Positions 35,888-44,623 are shown, counted from the first letter of the stretch. The stretch: 64,000 nucleotides of DNA from Stutzerimonas stutzeri (GCF_038561965.1 NZ_CP139348.1:4216001-4280000); one strand, 5' to 3'. The notes: a model not told the origin generated them from the sequence alone. Made by a program: numbers and translations.

Positions 35888-37189
35888 GTGGAACGGTCTC
35901 CCCTTGCAGGCCTGCTTGAGTTAGGCCGTCAGGCTCGGCAAGCCGAGACGCCGGCCGAGCTGCAGTTCCTGCTGGTCAACGATAGCCATGCGCTGTTGCC
36001 TTACCGACAGGCAGCGCTCTGGCTCAGCGGCAGCGTGCGAGCGCTCTCAGGCATCGTTCAGGTCGAAGCCAACGTGCCCTATGTGCTGTGGCTCCAGGCA
36101 CTCTGCCGACAGCTGACGCAGACACCGGAGCCACGGGTAGTTACGCGCAACGCCGTGCCCGAGGTACTTGCGCAGGACTGGAGCGAGTGGCTGCCAGACC
36201 AGGCGCTGTGGATCCCGCTTGGCGACGATGGCGGCGTGCTGTTTGCCCGCGACCTGCCCTGGCGGGACAGCGAGGTCGCGTTGCTCGTCGAATGGGCCGG
36301 AATCTGGCATCACGCGTGGCTTGCACAGCAGGCACCACGGCGAAGCTGGGGCATTCGGCCTCGTAAGGTACAGGCCGGCAGAACTTCGCGTCGCCGCTGG
36401 TACTGGGTGCTGGCCGTGTGCCTGCTCGTATTGGTTCCGGTGCGGCTGACGGTGTTGGCTCCCGGTGAACTGGTACCGGCCAGCCCTGCGCTCATCCGCG
36501 CACCGCTCGAAGGCGTGATCGATACCTTCCATGTGCAACCCAACGAAGTCGTCCGCCAAGGCCAACCGCTGTTCGGCTTTGACGAAGCGCTGATTCAGAA
36601 CCGCCTCGAAGTGGCGCGTCAGGCGTTGGCCACCGCCGAAGCCGAGTACCGACAGACAGCCCAACAGGCCCTTGCCGATCCGCGCGCCAAGGCACAATTG
36701 GCCGTGCTCACCGGGCGCATCGAGGAGAAACGCACCGAACTGGCCTTCGGCACCGACCAGCTGAGCCGCGCCCGAGTGCTCGCACCGCGTGACGGCATCG
36801 CCCTGTTCGACGACCCGTCCGAGTGGATTGGACGACCGGTCTCGATCGGCGAACGCATCATGCGCATCGCCACGCCGCAGGATGTAGAGGTCGAAGCCTG
36901 GGTGCCGCTGGCCGATGCGATCCCAATGACCGATGGCAGTCGCGTTGCCCTGCACCTCAACGCCAGCCCGCTGGCACCCGCCAGTGCGACGCTGCGCTAC
37001 TTCGCCCACGATGCCGTGGAGCGACCGGATGGCAGCTACGCCTATCGGGTGCGAGCGCGCCTGGACGCGCCGACCGAGCATCGCGTCGGCCTCAAAGGCA
37101 CCGCACGCTTCAGCGGCGGCTGGGTGCCACTCGGTTATTGGGCGCTGCGCCGGCCACTGGCAAGCCTGCGCGCGATGATCGGCTGGTGA
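35888..37189 (+). CDS. Membrane-anchored HlyD-family adaptor with N-terminal GAF-like domain
   Basis: 433 residues, GTG start 2 nt after the giant gene. Residues 1-160 resemble a GAF domain (LLELGRQARQAETPAELQFL, NDSHALLPYRQAALWL), cytoplasmic. A single TM helix at about 171-190 (WVLAVCLLVLVPVRLTVL) is followed by a periplasmic HlyD arm: GELVPASPALIRAPLEGVID, a helical hairpin around 240-285, then RVLAPRDGIALFDDPSEWIG and a beta-barrel. An adaptor with a cytosolic GAF-like domain is unusual among type I adaptors and could sense a ligand or dock the substrate. Its stop overlaps the M50 gene start by 4 nt. Confidence 0.85.
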   Translation: MERSPLAGLLELGRQARQAETPAELQFLLVNDSHALLPYRQAALWLSGSVRALSGIVQVEANVPYVLWLQALCRQLTQTPEPRVVTRNAVPEVLAQDWSEWLPDQALWIPLGDDGGVLFARDLPWRDSEVALLVEWAGIWHHAWLAQQAPRRSWGIRPRKVQAGRTSRRRWYWVLAVCLLVLVPVRLTVLAPGELVPASPALIRAPLEGVIDTFHVQPNEVVRQGQPLFGFDEALIQNRLEVARQALATAEAEYRQTAQQALADPRAKAQLAVLTGRIEEKRTELAFGTDQLSRARVLAPRDGIALFDDPSEWIGRPVSIGERIMRIATPQDVEVEAWVPLADAIPMTDGSRVALHLNASPLAPASATLRYFAHDAVERPDGSYAYRVRARLDAPTEHRVGLKGTARFSGGWVPLGYWALRRPLASLRAMIGW

Positions 37190-39294
37190 ACGTGACCTCC
37201 TGGCCCCTGCTACGCGAGGAGCTCGCCCTGCTGCCCGGCCCGAAGCTGGCTGACGGCCAGCCGAGCTGGACGCTGCACGACCCAACTCGCAACCGCTTTT
37301 TCAGCATCGACTGGTTGACGTTCGAGGTACTGCGCCGTTGGTCGATCGCCGACGCCGAGGCCATTGCCGAGAGTGTCAGTCAGGATTCGACTCTGCACCT
37401 GGGGGTTGACGATATCGAACAGGTATCGCGTTTTCTTGGCGAGAACCAACTGCTGCAGGCGCGTCCCGGCAATGCTCGCCAGCAGGCCGAGCGCCTGAGC
37501 AAGGCTCGCGGCAGCCGCTTCAAATGGTTGCTGCATCATTACTTGTTCTTCCGTGTGCCCCTGGTTCGTCCGGATGCCTGGCTCGGCCGTTGGCAGGGTC
37601 TGGCCGCTCGCTTCAGCAGCCGCAGCTTTGCTCTGTTGACGCTTGCAGCGCTGCTGCTTGGGCTGACTCAGGTCGCCCGACACTGGGAACACTTCGCCGC
37701 GTCGCTGGTGGATACCTTCACCTGGAGCGGCCTGGCTGCCTATGGCGTGGCACTGATCGTGGTCAAGCTGCTGCACGAATTGGGGCACGCCTTCACCGCC
37801 AAGCGCTACGGATGCCGGGTGCCGACCATGGGTGTGGCCTTTCTTGTGCTCTGGCCGATGGCGTATACGGATACCAACGAGACCTGGCGCCTTACCAGCC
37901 GCTGGCAGCGCCTGCGCATCGCGGCGGCGGGCATCGTCACCGAACTGGCCGTGGCAGCCTGGGCGACGCTGGCCTGGGGGCTTTTGCCAGATGGCGAGCT
38001 ACGCTCTGCCGCTTTCGTGCTGGCGACCACCAGCTGGATCGCCACACTGGCGATCAACGCCAGCCCCTTCATGCGCTTCGATGGCTACTTCATCCTCTCG
38101 GACTGGCTGGACATGCCGAACCTGCACGAGCGCAGCTTCGCCCTGGCCCGCTGGAAATTGCGTGAGTGGCTGTTCGACCTGGGCGAGGAGCGCCCTGAAC
38201 GTTTTGCTGCCGGCAAGGAGCGCGCGCTGATCGTCTTCGCCTGGGTCACCTGGGCTTACCGCCTGGTGGTGTTTCTCGGCATCGCCGTGCTGGTCTATCA
38301 CTTTGCCGTCAAGGCCATCGGCATCCTGCTGTTCGTGGTCGAGATCGCCTGGTTCATCCTGATGCCAATCCGCCAAGAGTTACGTGCATGGCAGCAACGC
38401 TGGCCGGCGATTCGCCGCCGCCGGCGTAGCCTGCTGACCTTCCTGCTGCTAACACTGCTGCTTGCCCTGGCGCTGGTACCTTGGCCTGGGCGGATCAGCG
38501 CCAGCGGCATGCTGAGCCCTGTCGCAGTATGGCCGGTGCATGCGCCAGGCCCTGCTCAGCTGGCGGAGATGCCCCATGCAGAAGGCAGCCTCGTCGCCGC
38601 AGGCGAGCCAATCGCCCGCATGGTCTCACCAACCCTGCTTGCGCGACGTGAAACAGCGGCGGCGCAACTCGAGCGGCTGCGCTGGTTGGCGGCTTCTGCC
38701 AGCTTCGGTAGCGATTCACGGAATCGCCTGCAGAGCGCTCAGGAGGAGTTGGCGACTGCCGAAGCCGAGTTTGCAGGGCTGAACCGTGAGCTGGCTCGCT
38801 ACGAGCCGAGCGCACCGTTCACCGGCCGCCTCTACGATCTCGACCCGGACCTGCATCCCGGCCAATGGCTGGCCGACAAAGAACGCCTGGCCTTGCTGGT
38901 TGGTGACGAGGGCTACCGGGTTGAAACCTATCTCGACGAGGAAGCGGTCAAACGCATCCAGCCGGGGAGCTCGGCGCGTTTCGTCACCGATGGGGGCGAT
39001 GGGACGGTACTGCAGCTGAGGGTCAGCCATGTCGATATCGACGCTACCCGCGTGCTCGATGACGGTCGTCTGGCCGCACAGACCGGCGGCCATGTGCTGG
39101 TTCGTGAACGACGCGGGCAATTGATTCCCGAGCATGGGCTCTATCGGGTGACGCTGGCGGTGGAGTCACCTGTCGGCGCGCTGGCCGGCCAATCCTGGCG
39201 GGGCACACTGGTGATTCATGGAGAGAGGGAATCGCTGGCCGGGCGCTACCTGCGCAACGCCCTTAGCGTGCTCCTGCGCGAAGCAGGCTTCTGA
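37186..39294 (+). CDS. M50-type zinc metalloprotease fused to an HlyD-like periplasmic arm
   Basis: 702 residues, GTG start overlapping the previous stop (GTGA). Residues 1-90 look like a PqqD/RRE-type domain (HDPTRNRFFSIDWLTFEVLR). A polytopic core carries the zinc motif HELGH (H197-H201) and the third-ligand motif NASPFMRFDGY (N291-Y301, D299). Further TM helices reach about residue 435. The C-terminal 260 residues are HlyD-like: WPVHAPGPAQLAEMPHAEGS, a helical hairpin, YEPSAPFTGRLYDLDPDLHP and a beta-barrel. This is the 'putative peptide zinc metalloprotease' type. It may process or guide the giant protein, with the arm reaching the TolC-like channel. All active-site residues are intact. 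Confidence 0.88.
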   Translation: MNVTSWPLLREELALLPGPKLADGQPSWTLHDPTRNRFFSIDWLTFEVLRRWSIADAEAIAESVSQDSTLHLGVDDIEQVSRFLGENQLLQARPGNARQQAERLSKARGSRFKWLLHHYLFFRVPLVRPDAWLGRWQGLAARFSSRSFALLTLAALLLGLTQVARHWEHFAASLVDTFTWSGLAAYGVALIVVKLLHELGHAFTAKRYGCRVPTMGVAFLVLWPMAYTDTNETWRLTSRWQRLRIAAAGIVTELAVAAWATLAWGLLPDGELRSAAFVLATTSWIATLAINASPFMRFDGYFILSDWLDMPNLHERSFALARWKLREWLFDLGEERPERFAAGKERALIVFAWVTWAYRLVVFLGIAVLVYHFAVKAIGILLFVVEIAWFILMPIRQELRAWQQRWPAIRRRRRSLLTFLLLTLLLALALVPWPGRISASGMLSPVAVWPVHAPGPAQLAEMPHAEGSLVAAGEPIARMVSPTLLARRETAAAQLERLRWLAASASFGSDSRNRLQSAQEELATAEAEFAGLNRELARYEPSAPFTGRLYDLDPDLHPGQWLADKERLALLVGDEGYRVETYLDEEAVKRIQPGSSARFVTDGGDGTVLQLRVSHVDIDATRVLDDGRLAAQTGGHVLVRERRGQLIPEHGLYRVTLAVESPVGALAGQSWRGTLVIHGERESLAGRYLRNALSVLLREAGF

Positions 39295-39306
39295 TTATGA
39301 CTGGCC

Positions 39307-40203
39307 TTATTCACCGCCAACGGCGAAGTTCGGCAGGCTGTTGACCGGCTGCGAGAAATCGAAAGGGATCGACTCGATGGCAAGGCCGACGTTGCGCTGC
39401 ACCACGAAGTGCAGGTGCGGGCCGGTGCTGTTGCCGGTGTTGCCGGAGCGCGCGATACGCGTACCGGTTTCGATCCACTGACCTTCACGCACCGCGACCG
39501 AGCCTTTCATCAGATGCAGGTAGACGCCCATGGTGCCGTCGTCATGCATGATGCGCACGAAGTTGCCGGCCGGGTTGTTGCCGCGCCCGCTTTGCTCGTT
39601 CTCAACCTTTACCACCATGCCACCACGCGCCGCGACGATGGGCGTGCCCTCCGGCATGGCGATATCCACCGCGTAACGCCCCTTGGGCGTGAAGTGGCTG
39701 TATTGGCCGTTAGCGCCCTGGGTCAGGCGGAACGGACCGCCGCGCCAGGGCAGCGGGTATTTGTAGGGCTTGGGAATCAGACGCGGATCACCCAGCGCAT
39801 GGCGCAGCTTGGGCGTGTACTTGAGCGGTTTGGAGGCATCACGCGGCGCCAGGGTCGCCAGGCGAATCTGGCTGCGCGGCGGCAATACCCAGCGAATCGG
39901 CTTGGCCGGCGCACCGATGACGTTATCGAGGTTATCCAGCTTCAGCTCGATATCCACCGGCGCGAACAGGTCGTTGCGCACCAGCAGTGTCTCGCCCGCT
40001 TCATGCTTGCGGGTTTCCAGGCGAACCTGGGTATCGAGCTTTTCCACCATGCGATCACGGAAGACGAACACCTGCGAACCAGGCGCTGCCTGGTCGCTGT
40101 AGGTCACGACCCCATTGGCGTCGGTGTATTTGTAGATGGTCAGGGCCAGCGCTGGCGAGGCCAGCAGTGGCAGTCCGAGCAACAGAAGGATGCGCCCCAG
40201 CAT
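39307..40203 (-). CDS. M23-family (LytM) peptidase with N-terminal DUF4124-like segment
   Basis: 298 residues. Signal peptide MLGRILLLLGLPLLASPALA, then a DUF4124-like YKYTDANGVVTYSDQAAPGS, a middle beta-rich region, and a LytM domain with YAVDIAMPEGTPIVAARGGM and HLHFVVQR (HxH zinc motif). The first zinc histidine is likely in YSHFTPKGRYAVD, ten residues before the Asp, a spacing seen in this subfamily. Predicted periplasmic peptidoglycan peptidase. Convergent with the M50 gene (12-bp gap). By memory this matches PA5363 next to PA5364, so it is the conserved right border of the accessory block rather than part of it. Confidence 0.85.
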   Translation of the reverse strand: MLGRILLLLGLPLLASPALALTIYKYTDANGVVTYSDQAAPGSQVFVFRDRMVEKLDTQVRLETRKHEAGETLLVRNDLFAPVDIELKLDNLDNVIGAPAKPIRWVLPPRSQIRLATLAPRDASKPLKYTPKLRHALGDPRLIPKPYKYPLPWRGGPFRLTQGANGQYSHFTPKGRYAVDIAMPEGTPIVAARGGMVVKVENEQSGRGNNPAGNFVRIMHDDGTMGVYLHLMKGSVAVREGQWIETGTRIARSGNTGNSTGPHLHFVVQRNVGLAIESIPFDFSQPVNSLPNFAVGGE

Positions 40204-40348
40204 AACGGCAGATTTCTAGTGATTATGGTGTTGGAGCGCAGAGACTAGCAGTGGCGACTGGCCTGCGCGAGCCACCGACCGTCGGCGTGTGATGCTCTTC
40301 AGCTTGTAGAGGGTGGCAGGCGCCGAACGGTCGCCTGCCCCGGGCTGC

Positions 40349-41257
40349 TCAGGCGCCTGGAACGAAGTGCCGCTGCGCCGTGCCGCGGGCGATCAGGCGC
40401 GACAGATAATCCATCTTCTGCGGGTCGCGATCGACGAAGCGGAACGAAAGCTGCAGCCACTCGCTGTCCGGCTTGGGTTCGAAAGCTGCAACGGCGTGCA
40501 GATAGCCGTTGAGCCGGGCAACCTCACCGCCCTCGCCCTGCTCAAGATCGAGCACGGCGCTTTCCAGCACCTGCGGCAGCTGCTCGCCGCGCTTGACCAC
40601 CAGCAACGCCTCCTTGAGGCTCAACGCCTTGATCATGCAGGCGACGCTGCCATTGGCCAGGCGCAACTGGCCCTGCCCTCGCCCGGACGCAGCGCCCGCC
40701 GGTGCGCTGGCAGGCGCGGCGCTGGGCTGAATCAGCGGTGAGGCTTTGCTTTCCGTGGCAGGCGCGGCGGGTCGCACAACCTCGGCCTTTCCGCCGGTGA
40801 GCGCAGCCAGCGAATCATTGGCCATGCCGGTTGCCAGGGTCCTGGTCGGGGCGCTGGCGGCCAGGGCATCCAGCTTGCCGGCACGGCCGAGAGCCTTGCG
40901 CACCTTGCCGGTGAGCTGCTCATTGGTAAACGGCTTGCCGACGAAGTCCGAAACGCCGGCCTGAATGGCCTGCACCACGTTCTCCTTGTCGCCACGACTG
41001 GTGACCATGATGAACGGTGTTGTCTTCAGCGCATCCTGGGTACGACACCAGCTAAGCAGCTCCAGCCCCGACATCTCCGGCATTTCCCAATCGCAGAGAA
41101 TCAGGTCGAAGCGCTCACGGCTGAGCATCTGTTGGGCCTTGCGCCCGTTGACCGCATCCTCGATGCGAATGCCCGGAAAGTGACTACGGAGCGCCTTCTT
41201 TACCAGATCCCGGATAAAGGGCGCGTCATCCACTACCAGCACACTGACCTTGCTCAT
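40349..41257 (-). CDS. Response regulator with receiver domain and C-terminal unknown domain
   Basis: 302 residues from MSKVSVLVVDDAPFIRDLVK, with GCAGGAGTTAAGG upstream. The receiver domain has the acidic pair DD, the phospho-acceptor in LILCDWEMPEMSG, and the lysine in FVGKPFTN. A Ser/Pro/Ala-rich linker (about 140-205) leads to a PilZ-like C-terminal region (GQGQLRLANGSVACMIKALS, WLQLSFRFVD). No HTH DNA-binding domain seen, so output is probably protein-level or c-di-GMP-related. Equivalent by position to PA5364. The adjacent phoU-pst genes of P. aeruginosa are not found downstream here. Confidence 0.85.
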   Translation of the reverse strand: MSKVSVLVVDDAPFIRDLVKKALRSHFPGIRIEDAVNGRKAQQMLSRERFDLILCDWEMPEMSGLELLSWCRTQDALKTTPFIMVTSRGDKENVVQAIQAGVSDFVGKPFTNEQLTGKVRKALGRAGKLDALAASAPTRTLATGMANDSLAALTGGKAEVVRPAAPATESKASPLIQPSAAPASAPAGAASGRGQGQLRLANGSVACMIKALSLKEALLVVKRGEQLPQVLESAVLDLEQGEGGEVARLNGYLHAVAAFEPKPDSEWLQLSFRFVDRDPQKMDYLSRLIARGTAQRHFVPGA

Positions 41258-41437
41258 CCTTAACTCCTGCTCGAATGCCGGCAAGCATAGCGGCAGGATC
41301 GAATCGACAAAAGCACGACAGGTCATTGCCAGCAAAGTTGTTGCGCCCGATCAAAGCGGTGACGTTGACTCATGGTCGGGACATGACCCTGACGCCACGG
41401 CATACTTGCGGCTTTCGCCAGCTTCGCGAGGCCACCC

Positions 41438-42247
41438 ATGCTTCAGCAAAATCGGGTTCAGCACATTCTCGTCGCCCACGATCTCAGCCCGGACGCCGAT
41501 CTCGCCCTGCAGCGAGCCGCCCGGCTGGCGCGCGAGACCGGCGCCCGCATCAGCCTGCTCTACGTGCTTGATGAGCGCGACGCCGAGAGCGACGAGCAGC
41601 AGGCACGCACACTCCTGCAACAACGCTTGCAGCAGAACGCGCTGAGTGGGTCCGAACCCTGGATTCGCCGCGGCCAGCCGGTGGAGGAGATCCTCACGCA
41701 AGCTGCGGGCCTGGAGGCCGACCTGCTGATCCTCGGCCGCCATCACAAGCGGTCGGGCCAGGGCTTCGCCGGAACCACGCTGGAACGCATCATGCTGGAA
41801 AGCCCGGCGCCGATGCTGCTGGCGATCACCCCGGACGCCCCGTACCAACGTGCAATGGCCGCACTGGACTTCTCCCGTTGCGCCACCCGCGCCATGCAGT
41901 ACGCCTGGGCACTGCTCGGTGATGGCGCCGAGCTGCATGCGCTGCATGTACACGAAATGGCCGAGGTACATGGCCCCGATCATGAGGGCCTGGCGCTGCA
42001 GCAGGAACTGTTCGATCAGTTGATCGAAGACATCCGCCAACAGTTGCCGGACACCGGGGCACTGCTTAGCTACAGCCTCTATCAGGGCGAACGCAGCAAC
42101 TGCATGGAGGCCGCCTTGCGTGACCTGCAACCGCAACTGCTGGCCCTGGGCAGCCACAGCCGCGGCGAAATGAGCAGCGCGCTGCTCGGCAGCCTGGCAC
42201 GGCAATTTCTCGACAACCCGCCCTGCGACCTTCTGATCGCCCGCTAG
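41438..42247 (+). CDS. Tandem-domain universal stress protein (UspA family)
   Basis: 269 residues with two USP domains, about 1-145 and 150-269. The first has QHILVAHDLSPDADLALQRA and the ATP-binding-type LGRHHKRSGQGFAGTTLERI; the second has ALDFSRCATRAMQYAWALL and LGSHSRGEMSSALLGSLARQ. The G-x2-G-x9-G(S/T) motif is partly kept in each half. A cytoplasmic stress protein; its specific trigger cannot be inferred. A strong GC hairpin follows the stop. Confidence 0.92.
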   Translation: MLQQNRVQHILVAHDLSPDADLALQRAARLARETGARISLLYVLDERDAESDEQQARTLLQQRLQQNALSGSEPWIRRGQPVEEILTQAAGLEADLLILGRHHKRSGQGFAGTTLERIMLESPAPMLLAITPDAPYQRAMAALDFSRCATRAMQYAWALLGDGAELHALHVHEMAEVHGPDHEGLALQQELFDQLIEDIRQQLPDTGALLSYSLYQGERSNCMEAALRDLQPQLLALGSHSRGEMSSALLGSLARQFLDNPPCDLLIAR

Positions 42248-42251
42248 CCCC

Positions 42252-42281
42252 CTGGCGCGCCCATCCAAGGGCGCGCGCCAG
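42252..42281 (+). terminator. GC-rich hairpin after the usp gene
   Basis: CTGGCGCGCCC pairs with GGGCGCGCGCCAG with a 2-nt bulge. No T-run, so only a probable terminator. Confidence 0.4.
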
Positions 42282-42614
42282 ACTCGATGCGTGACCGTCA
42301 GGTTGCGCCCCGCAAAAGCCCTGCTACGTTTAGAGCCAGAACAACAATAAGAAGAAGACGCCCATGTGCATCGCTTCGACTCGTTTCTGGTTCCGCTTTT
42401 CAGCACCCGAATTTCTGACGTTCCACGACGAAGTGGCGCCCCGCGCACGCTTGCGTTCGCCGTACGGACCTCAAAGCCAGCCCGCTGGACTCAGCCAGCC
42501 GGCAATCAGCATTACGCGCCTGACCACCCGCCCAGCTTTCCCCTAACCCGCCCATACGGACCGCTTCGCATGGGGCGAGCCCGTATGCCGAGCAAACCGT
42601 GCAAGGAGATACGC
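42282..42614 (+). promoter_or_regulatory. Leader of the branched-chain-type ABC importer operon
   Basis: 333 bp with no certain gene. A 60-codon frame at 42364-42546 starts at an ATG after AAGAAGAAGACGCCC; the composition (Arg, Pro and Ser rich) and lack of known similarity make it doubtful. The sequence CTACGTTTAGAGCC followed by an A-rich stretch (42335-42358) is a candidate promoter and untranslated leader. The substrate-binding-protein start has a perfect AAGGAG at 42603-42608. Confidence 0.4.
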
Positions 42615-43820
42615 ATGAAGCTTTCAGCAATCGCAGCGGCAACCCTGACGGCCGTGGTCGCCGTCCCCGCCTCGGCGGAAATTTCCGACGGCAAGGTAAA
42701 GATCGGCATTCTCAACGACCAGTCGGGCGTGTACGCCGACTTCGGCGGCAAGTGGTCGTTCGAGGCAGCGAAGATGGCTGCAGAGGACTTCGGCGGCAAG
42801 GTACTCGACGCGCCCATCGAGATCGTCACCGCCGATCACCAGAACAAGCCGGACATCGCCTCCAACATCTCGCGGCAGTGGTATGACCGCGAGCAGGTCG
42901 ACGCGATCATGGAGCTGACCACCTCCTCGGTGGCGCTGGCGGTACAGGGCATTTCCAAGAGCAAGAAAAAGATCAACCTAGTGACCGGTGCCGCCACCAC
43001 CGAACTGACCGGCAAGCAGTGCTCGCCCTACGGTTTCCATTGGGCCTATGACACTCACGCGCTGGCGGTCGGCACTGGCGGCGCGCTGGTGTCCCAGGGT
43101 GGCGACAGCTGGTATTTCCTCACGGCCGACTATGCCTTCGGTTATTCACTAGAGGAGCAGACCGGCAAGTTCGTCAAATCCAAGGGTGGCGAGGTCAAGG
43201 GCGCGGTGCGTCATCCACTGGCCAGTACCGATTACTCATCATTCCTGCTGCAGGCGCAATCCTCTGGAGCCAAGGTCATCGGCCTGGCCAATGCCGGCCT
43301 GGATACCGCCAACAGCATCAAGCAGGCCGCCGAGTTCGGCATTGTCGCCAGCGGGCAACGCCTCGCCGCCTTGCTGTTCACCCTCGCCGAGGTCCATGGC
43401 TTGGGGCTAGACGCCGCCCAGGGATTGACCCTGACCGAAAGCTTCTACTGGGATCGCGACGACCAGTCCCGCGAGTTCGGCGAGCGCTTCTTCAAGCGCA
43501 CCGGGCGTATGCCGAACATGGTCCATGCCGGCACCTACTCCGGCGTCATGCAGTACCTCAAGGCGATAGAGAAGGCCGGCACCGACGCCACCGAGCCAGT
43601 GGCCAAGGCGATGCACGAGATGCCAGTGGACGACGTCTTCGCGCGCAACGCCAAGGTCGGCGCCAATGGCCGGCTGATCAGCGATGTCTACCTAATGGAA
43701 GTGAAGAAGCCCGAGGAAAGCAAACGCGCCTGGGACTACTACAAGGTGCTGGCCACCGTGCCGGGCGATGAGGCCTATATCAAGCCAGCCGACAGCGGCT
43801 GCGATCTGGTCGGACAGTGA
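42615..43820 (+). CDS. Periplasmic substrate-binding protein, branched-chain amino acid / aromatic acid type
   Basis: 401 residues from MKLSAIAAATLTAVVAVPAS, signal cut near ASA-EISDG. Type I periplasmic binding fold (KVKIGILNDQSGVYADFGGK, INLVTGAATTELTGKQCSPY, YFLTADYAFGYSLEEQTGKF). It ends with KPADSGCDLVGQ; a 'ADSGCPLV'-like end is common in the aromatic-acid and amide-binding branch (CouP-like), so the substrate may be an aromatic or short carboxylic acid rather than leucine. First gene of a complete five-gene importer. Confidence 0.87.
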   Translation: MKLSAIAAATLTAVVAVPASAEISDGKVKIGILNDQSGVYADFGGKWSFEAAKMAAEDFGGKVLDAPIEIVTADHQNKPDIASNISRQWYDREQVDAIMELTTSSVALAVQGISKSKKKINLVTGAATTELTGKQCSPYGFHWAYDTHALAVGTGGALVSQGGDSWYFLTADYAFGYSLEEQTGKFVKSKGGEVKGAVRHPLASTDYSSFLLQAQSSGAKVIGLANAGLDTANSIKQAAEFGIVASGQRLAALLFTLAEVHGLGLDAAQGLTLTESFYWDRDDQSREFGERFFKRTGRMPNMVHAGTYSGVMQYLKAIEKAGTDATEPVAKAMHEMPVDDVFARNAKVGANGRLISDVYLMEVKKPEESKRAWDYYKVLATVPGDEAYIKPADSGCDLVGQ

Positions 43821-43822
43821 GC

Positions 43823-44623
43823 ATGGCGGCTGCCCAAGGCATCATCGGCAGCGGGCCGGGCGCCGACGGGGACACACCGGTCATGCTCTCGGCGCGTGGC
43901 CTGCGCAAGGAGTTCGGCGGCTTCGTCGCGGTCAACGATGTCGATCTGGACGTGCGCCACGCACGGGTGCACGCCCTGATCGGCCCCAACGGCGCGGGCA
44001 AGACCACGGTGTTCAACCTGCTGACCAAGTTCCTACAGCCCACCAGCGGAACCATCCGCCTGCTCGACCATGACATCACCCGCACCGACCCGGCCAAGGT
44101 GGCGCGCATGGGCCTGGTGCGCTCGTTCCAGATATCGGCGGTGTTCCCACATCTGTCGGTACTGGACAACGTGCGCGTCGCCCTGCAACGCCCGGGCGGC
44201 CTGGCCACGCAATTCTGGCTGCCGATGCGCTCGCTCAATCGGCTCAACGAGCGCGCCATGCAGCTGATCGAGTCGGTCGGCTTGGCCGACAAGCGCAACG
44301 AGTTGGCGGCCGATCTCTCCTACGGGCGCAAGCGCGTGCTGGAAATCGCCACCACCCTGGCGCTGGAGCCCAAGGTGCTGCTGCTGGACGAACCCATGGC
44401 CGGCATGGGCCACGAAGACGTGCACGTGGTGGCCGAGATCATCCGCGAGGTCGCCACCCAACGCGCAGTGCTGATGGTCGAGCACAACCTCAAGGTCGTC
44501 GCCGACCTTTGCCATCAGGTCACGGTGCTGCAGCGCGGCGAAATCCTGACCTCCGGCGACTACCGCACGGTCAGCCAGGACGAGCGCGTACGCGTGGCCT
44601 ACATGGGGACCGACGATGACTGA
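43823..44623 (+). CDS. ABC importer ATP-binding protein (LivG type)
   Basis: About 266 residues from MAAAQGIIGSGPGADGDTPV. A GTG at 43817 overlapping the previous stop is an alternative start. Walker A GPNGAGKTTVFN, signature ADLSYGRKRVLEIATT and Walker B VLLLDEPMAGM. The LivG-type RTFQ-like loop appears as GLVRSFQISAVFPHLSVLDN. The Q in SFQ and LSYG in place of LSGG are typical of LivG-type subunits. Energises import with the LivF-type partner. Confidence 0.92.
   Translation: MAAAQGIIGSGPGADGDTPVMLSARGLRKEFGGFVAVNDVDLDVRHARVHALIGPNGAGKTTVFNLLTKFLQPTSGTIRLLDHDITRTDPAKVARMGLVRSFQISAVFPHLSVLDNVRVALQRPGGLATQFWLPMRSLNRLNERAMQLIESVGLADKRNELAADLSYGRKRVLEIATTLALEPKVLLLDEPMAGMGHEDVHVVAEIIREVATQRAVLMVEHNLKVVADLCHQVTVLQRGEILTSGDYRTVSQDERVRVAYMGTDDD

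Noticed and set aside
25594..39294. Integrative mobile element
   Set aside because: No integrase, transposase, tRNA edge or flanking direct repeats seen; gain by other means cannot be excluded.
39307..40203. M23 peptidase as part of the export cluster
   Set aside because: Convergent orientation and matching position to PA5363 (from memory) make it part of the conserved flank; a functional link is not excluded.
42364..42546. 60-codon leader peptide before the ABC importer
   Set aside because: Weak ribosome site, biased composition, no family; kept only as a note in the leader entry.
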